A stretch of DNA of 10,867 nt, from the NCBI GenBank assembly GCA_045801465.1, contig JBJMSU010000083.1, positions 1 to 10,867 of the forward strand, written 5' to 3'. Made by a program: the position numbers and the translations under genes. Positions 6,456 to 10,867 of this stretch are shown piece after piece (the first letter of the stretch is position 1; every line of letters starts with the position of its first letter). The DNA comes from DATFWC01 sp045801465. GTDB lineage: Bacteria > Pseudomonadota > Alphaproteobacteria > Rhizobiales > Xanthobacteraceae. Below the pieces are notes generated by a model that did not search any database, was not told the DNA's origin, and saw nothing but the letters and a program-made list of their open reading frames with translations.

Positions 6456-6531
6456 CTAGTGCCCCGCTTCCGAAGTTCGTGATGCATGGCGGCCCCCTCT
6501 GACACGAACTTCGGAAGCAAAGGGGCACTAG
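6456..6531. repeat. 26-bp perfect inverted repeat (REP-like stem-loop)
   Basis: The left arm CTAGTGCCCC (6456-6465) plus GCTTCCGAAGTTCGTG (6466-6481) is fully complementary to the right arm 6503-6518 plus 6522-6531, apart from a three-base AAA bulge at 6519-6521. The loop is 21 bases (6482-6502). On the minus strand it lies just downstream of the 6563-7087 gene, so it could terminate transcription or stabilise the mRNA end. There is no obvious U-run. I recall similar CTAGTG...GAAGTTCGTG palindromes repeated in Bradyrhizobium genomes. Confidence 0.8.
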
Positions 6532-6543
6532 CAGGCGGTGCAG

Positions 6544-6566
6544 GAACTTCAAATCGGCGGCACTAG
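6544..6566 (-). repeat. Diverged third arm of the CTAGTGCC repeat
   Basis: Read on the minus strand, this segment begins CTAGTGCC and continues GCCGATTTGAAGTTC. It parallels the right arm of the adjacent palindrome (CTAGTGCCCC followed by TCCGAAGTTCGTG). It contains the TAG stop codon (6563-6565) of the neighbouring gene. Confidence 0.5.
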
Positions 6567-7087
6567 CGCCCGAGCAGGGCGTCGACCGCGGCCTGGGCGA
6601 CCCCGGTCATCGGGAGATCGCCGGTGACGTCGAGGCCGTTGATCACGGCGCCGGCCCGCGCGACCAGCGCCTTGAGCTGGCTCGCCGCCTCCTGGGCGAG
6701 CGCTCCCGTCACCGCGGGCGAGAAGTGCAGCCGCAGCGCATCGCGCGTGGCGGTCAGGATCTGGTCCATGGAGGCGGTCAATTCGTCGAGCGAGTGCCGC
6801 GCCTGTGGATCGGCCGCCTCGTAGGCGGCAAGCACGAGCTCACGGTGCTTCTGCTGGGTGGAGAGGAAGTGCTCGCAATAGCTCATGACTCGCCAGCCCA
6901 GCAAATCGGCGATGCAATCGGGCATCACCGGGATGAGCTCGAGCATCATGATGGCTTCATTGAAATGATTGAGATAATCGGTTGCCAACCCGGTGGCCGG
7001 GTTGATATTCGCCTCCCTCAGGCGCGCACGGTCGATCTGCCGAGCGGGCTGGCAGTCCGCAGCTGGTTGGCAGGCATGACCATTCAT
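6563..7087 (-). CDS. Conserved hypothetical alphaproteobacterial protein
   Basis: The 174-residue soluble protein has no signal peptide or membrane segment and no enzyme motif I can name. It begins with a cysteine-containing, probably disordered stretch (ACQPAADCQPARQIDRARL). A helical core follows: REANINPATGLATDYLNHFNE (about 24-44), LLGWRVMSYCEHFL (about 62-75) and long alanine-rich helices to the end. The NPATGLATDYLNHFNEA segment is one I associate with a conserved protein of Rhizobiales genomes without known function. The ATG at 7085-7087 is the best start visible, with AGGG about a dozen bases upstream. The stop codon lies in a repeat-element edge. It is divergent from the SRAP gene, with 91 bases between start codons. 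Confidence 0.75.
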   Translation of the reverse strand: MNGHACQPAADCQPARQIDRARLREANINPATGLATDYLNHFNEAIMMLELIPVMPDCIADLLGWRVMSYCEHFLSTQQKHRELVLAAYEAADPQARHSLDELTASMDQILTATRDALRLHFSPAVTGALAQEAASQLKALVARAGAVINGLDVTGDLPMTGVAQAAVDALLGR

Positions 7088-7178
7088 CGGCAGGATCCCT
7101 GCGGCCGATCTCCAGGCAGATTCCGGCAGTCTTGTCCGCTATCGTTAATGCTGGCTTAAACGGAGGACGGGGAACAGG

Positions 7179-7931
7179 ATGTGCGGCCGCTACGCCATAA
7201 TTTCTGCGCCGGAGGCGATCCGCGCCCTGTTCGCCTATGAGGACCAGCCGAACTTTCCACCGCGCTACAATGTGGCGCCGACGCAGCCGGTGCCGATCGT
7301 CCGCCTCATGGAGGGCAACCGCCGCTTCGCGCTGGTGCGCTGGGGACTGTTGCCGGCGTGGGTCAAGGACCCACGCACGTTTTCGCTGCTGATCAATGCC
7401 CGCGGCGAGTCGATCAACGACAAGCCGGCTTTTCGGCTGGCCATGCGGCGGCGCCGTTGCCTTTTTCCTGCCGACGGATTCTACGAGTGGCGGCAGGAGG
7501 GTCGGCGCCCCTTTTTCGTGCGCGCGAAGTCGGGTGGCCCGCTCGCCTTTGCCGGCCTGTGGGAGACCTGGATGGGGCCGAACGGCGAGGAACTCGACAC
7601 CGCGACAATCGTCACCACCCGGGCAAACCGGACTCTCGGGACCATTCACGAGCGCATGCCGGTGGTGATCGCGCCGGAAGCCTTCGATTTCTGGCTCGAT
7701 TGCCGCAAGGTGGATGCCGATACCGCCGCGGCGCTGATCGCGCCGGCGCCCGAGGAGGCGCTCGAAGCCTACGAAGTCTCTCCGGCAGTCAATCACGTCG
7801 CCAACGACTCGCCCGACCTGATTGCGCCAGCTGAACCCGCAAGCACCACTCCAACCGCACACAACTCGGCCGACAAGGCGAAATCGAGCGGCATCGCAAA
7901 GGACAGCGCGCAGCCATCGCTGTTCGATTGA
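7179..7931 (+). CDS. SRAP-domain abasic-site DNA-crosslinking protein (YedK/HMCES family)
   Basis: This 250-residue protein has all SRAP landmarks: MCGRY at the start with catalytic C2, NVAPTQ (31-36), INARGES with N73, R75 and E77, FYEW with E103, and HERMP with H157. These correspond to E. coli YedK C2, N75, E105 and H160. The family crosslinks its Cys2 amine and thiol to abasic sites in single-stranded DNA, shielding them at replication forks. Because Cys2 must become the N-terminus, the ATG at 7179 is certain; it follows a purine-rich GGAGGACGGGGAACAGG. After the domain (to about residue 212) comes a disordered A/P/S/T/K-rich tail ending QPSLFD, which resembles a beta-clamp binding motif. 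No LexA box is obvious in the 91-base upstream region. Confidence 0.95.
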   Translation: MCGRYAIISAPEAIRALFAYEDQPNFPPRYNVAPTQPVPIVRLMEGNRRFALVRWGLLPAWVKDPRTFSLLINARGESINDKPAFRLAMRRRRCLFPADGFYEWRQEGRRPFFVRAKSGGPLAFAGLWETWMGPNGEELDTATIVTTRANRTLGTIHERMPVVIAPEAFDFWLDCRKVDADTAAALIAPAPEEALEAYEVSPAVNHVANDSPDLIAPAEPASTTPTAHNSADKAKSSGIAKDSAQPSLFD

Positions 7932-7976
7932 CGGGGCGCTAAGCCGATCCGCTCGGATGTGCCATGCAATTCCAGC

Positions 7977-8852
7977 TCATGGCGCCGCGGGTGCAATCCC
8001 GGCGCGTTCGATGCTTGTCTCCCTTCTAGGGTTACATCGCTGCGAAGGGATCAGGCCATCGGTATAGATGCCCGTCACCCCGTTGTTGCCGAGCGCGTAG
8101 GCCTCGCCCGCAGTATTGATGGTGTGGGCGAACACTGGCGTCCCATGCTCCGCAAGCCGCTTCGCGAGATCGCCGCGCGCGCGGGCGCCCGGCATGGTGA
8201 CGGCGAAGAGCCGTTCGCGGCGAGCAAATGCCAGTACCTCGGCATCGCCCATGCTCGTCTTGTAGAGCGTGAAGATGATCTGATCGAACCCGAGCCGCCG
8301 CGCTTCGGGCAGTTCCTCCGGGCTGTAGATCTGCACAATGAAGCGCGCCTTCATGGCGCCGTCCAGCTGCGGCGCCAGCGCCCGCATGAAACGGATGTTG
8401 TCGTCTTTCGTATCGGTTATGAGTTGGATTGCGGGGTGCAGCTCGAGCCATTCCAGCAACGCCGGTAGATCGAGCGGCGTCACCCTGTCGCGGGTCAGCC
8501 GGCTGGTGAAATCGGCTGCATTGGGAGCCCCGAGCAGTGCGATGGCGAGTTGCCCGAGCGGATTGTAGGCGTTCGCCCATTCGTGCACGAGGACGAGCTT
8601 GCGGTCGCGGGAGAAGCGAAAATCGGTCTCGATGTAGCAGAAACCATTGCGGGCGGATAAGTCGAACGCCTCGCGGGAATTGGTATAGGCCGCGGCCGGC
8701 AGTCCCCCGCCCGCATGCGCGATGAGGACCGGAAGCGTCACGGCTTCGTACGATGGCGGGACCCCCCGCCATCGTTCGACCTCGTCCGGCCCGACCCACG
8801 CGGAGAAGATCAGCAGGGATACGAGGAGAAGCGTCGGCATGCTCCTGGGCAT
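7977..8852 (-). CDS. Glycerophosphodiester phosphodiesterase-like (PI-PLC/GDPD superfamily) protein
   Basis: From the ATG at 8850-8852 the product is 291 residues. It opens with a hydrophobic segment (PTLLLVSLLIFSAWVG, residues 6-21), an uncleaved anchor or signal peptide, so the domain is probably periplasmic. GDPD-like motifs follow: IAHAGGG (44-50, H46), TNSREAF (57-63), YIETDFRFSRD (73-83, E75 and D77), VLVHEW (87-92, H90), TDTKDD (146-151, D147 and K149) and GIYTDGL (261-267). Classical GDPDs have HRG, HD and ExK; here these read HAG, HE and DxK, pointing to an uncharacterised subfamily whose substrate is not certain. Family enzymes hydrolyse glycerophosphodiesters or related lipids. A frame extension to 8984 is arginine-rich and is rejected. 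GAGAG lies a few bases before the chosen start. It converges on the SRAP gene with a 45-base gap. Confidence 0.85.
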   Translation of the reverse strand: MPRSMPTLLLVSLLIFSAWVGPDEVERWRGVPPSYEAVTLPVLIAHAGGGLPAAAYTNSREAFDLSARNGFCYIETDFRFSRDRKLVLVHEWANAYNPLGQLAIALLGAPNAADFTSRLTRDRVTPLDLPALLEWLELHPAIQLITDTKDDNIRFMRALAPQLDGAMKARFIVQIYSPEELPEARRLGFDQIIFTLYKTSMGDAEVLAFARRERLFAVTMPGARARGDLAKRLAEHGTPVFAHTINTAGEAYALGNNGVTGIYTDGLIPSQRCNPRRETSIERAGIAPAAP

Positions 8853-9108
8853 TGGTCTCTCGATCTGGTCGCCGGGCCGCGCGCGATGAAACCGCCGCGG
8901 GAAGCGACGGCAACTGCCGCAGCGCGCGCCGCGACGGATCGGCGACCGGCGGTGCGCTGCAGGCGAATCCTTGGCGGCCGGCACATTGCCTGCGGCACTG
9001 ACGATCTACATTGCACTTTAAGACCGGGTTAAGGAGAGGGCGCGTTCCGCCTGCGGTCGAGGTGGCGCGTGCCGCGGGCCGACGGGAAAAGCCGCCGCGC
9101 AGCCGCGT
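8853..9108. other. Intergenic region between two leftward genes
   Basis: These 256 bases separate the flavoprotein gene from the GDPD-like gene. I see no credible ORF, tRNA or strong terminator. A less GC-rich patch around 9000-9035 (GATCTACATTGCACTTTAAG) is the likeliest place for a leftward promoter, but no clear -35/-10 pair stands out. Confidence 0.4.
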
Positions 9109-10527
<1,419 letters not shown>

Positions 10528-10867
10528 GGGACGTAGATTAGGCCGGGTGCGGTGTGGCGGTCGAGGCCCGGCTTGCCTCCAGCAGCCTCCGTTCATGTCC
10601 CGCACGCGCTGCAGCACGGAGTGATGCACCGCTGATGCGGCACCCCGGTTTGCTTGTGATACCGGGTTCCCGGGTCTGCGCAGCAGCACTGCGTGCTGTG
10701 ACGAATGCATCTATGGTGGGCGTGGCAGAAGGGAACTTGGAAATGGTGCCTTGGGTTCGGTTGTACCGCTACGAGCATGAGAAATCGAGCAACAGACGAC
10801 CGGTAACTCGCCTTGTGGGCGACACCAGGAAGCCGCATGTGGGCGATAGATGTAGTGCACCGTGATT
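10528..10867. other. Right-end region without a convincing gene
   Basis: A 103-codon + frame (10554-10865) and an 81-codon - frame (10593-10838) exist, but neither shows a domain, a good start or a plausible protein composition. The left part is hairpin-rich and repeat-like (10642-10698). The right part (about 10700-10867) is less GC-rich than the neighbouring genes and contains TGTGGGCGA twice, 24 bases apart (10814 and 10838). I cannot identify it; it may be the edge of a mobile element or a regulatory or RNA region continuing outside the window. Confidence 0.4.
10642..10698. repeat. Hairpin-rich intergenic repeat-like element
   Basis: CCCGGT (10644-10649) pairs with ACCGGG (10661-10666). 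CAGCAC (10684-10689) pairs with GTGCTG (10693-10698) around a 3-base loop. The text ATACCGGGTTCCCGGGTC followed by GCGCAGCAGC resembles dispersed repeats I recall from Bradyrhizobium-type intergenic regions, which often yield spurious ORFs. Confidence 0.4.

Noticed and set aside
451..7087. A single DNA-repair or nucleotide-sanitation island formed by tag, the HD protein, the NUDIX enzyme and SRAP
   Set aside because: The genes are on both strands, separated by unrelated housekeeping genes and repeats, with no shared regulatory site. The theme is probably coincidental.
7088..7178. LexA operator or sigma70 promoter in front of the SRAP gene
   Set aside because: No GTTC-N7-GTTC or GAAC-type LexA box is visible. 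TTGTCC at 7132 with TTAAAC at 7156 would put the transcript start inside or after the ribosome binding site.
8853..8984. 44-residue N-terminal extension of the GDPD-like protein
   Set aside because: It is highly arginine-rich, would bury the hydrophobic export segment and has no homology-like character.
9060..9108. Terminator after the flavoprotein gene
   Set aside because: The GC-rich stretch with a short T run on the minus strand contains no self-complementary stem that I can find.
10554..10865. 103-codon rightward frame at the right end
   Set aside because: It covers a hairpin-rich repeat and gives a peptide typical of spurious ORFs over intergenic repeats (HPGLLVIPGSRVCAAALRA).

Overview
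The window looks like chromosomal DNA from a GC-rich alphaproteobacterium of the order Hyphomicrobiales, most likely a Bradyrhizobium/Rhodopseudomonas/Pseudolabrys relative. This rests on remembered family resemblance (a TIGR02301-type secreted protein, a lineage-typical tyrosine phosphatase, a TQVHFREPG-type dihydroorotase and the palindromic intergenic repeats), not on a search. No rRNA, tRNA, CRISPR array, transposase or phage gene is visible.

Layout. Bases 1-95 are the last 30 codons of a methyl-accepting chemotaxis protein gene. A second, decapitated copy of the same 3' end follows at 173-352. Bases 451-3669 are a leftward run of five genes: a YgfZ-like folate-binding protein, a small heptad-repeat coiled-coil protein, DNA-3-methyladenine glycosylase I (tag), an HD-domain phosphohydrolase and a cysteine-based tyrosine phosphatase. 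A dihydroorotase-like gene (3786-5120) diverges from them. It overlaps by 7 bp a convergent small hypothetical gene, which is followed by a secreted TIGR02301-like protein and a NUDIX hydrolase, all leftward (5114-6383). Bases 6361-6566 hold a cluster of palindromic repeats. One overlaps and apparently supplies the NUDIX start codon, and another edge contains the stop codon of the next gene, a conserved hypothetical (6563-7087). An SRAP/YedK-type abasic-site crosslinking protein runs rightward (7179-7931) and converges on a glycerophosphodiesterase-like gene (7977-8852). A D-2-hydroxyacid dehydrogenase-type flavoprotein follows (9109-10527). The last 340 bases have no convincing gene and contain a hairpin-rich repeat-like stretch.

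How the genes fit together. Most are housekeeping enzymes with no single shared pathway. Tag, SRAP, the HD phosphohydrolase and the NUDIX enzyme all fit a loose theme of DNA repair and nucleotide clean-up, but they are not one operon, so this is only a remark. I found no convincing new multi-gene system. The points most worth checking are the clamp-binding-like tail of the SRAP protein, the missing first metal-ligand histidine in the dihydroorotase, the repeat elements that set gene boundaries, and the MCP duplication remnant.
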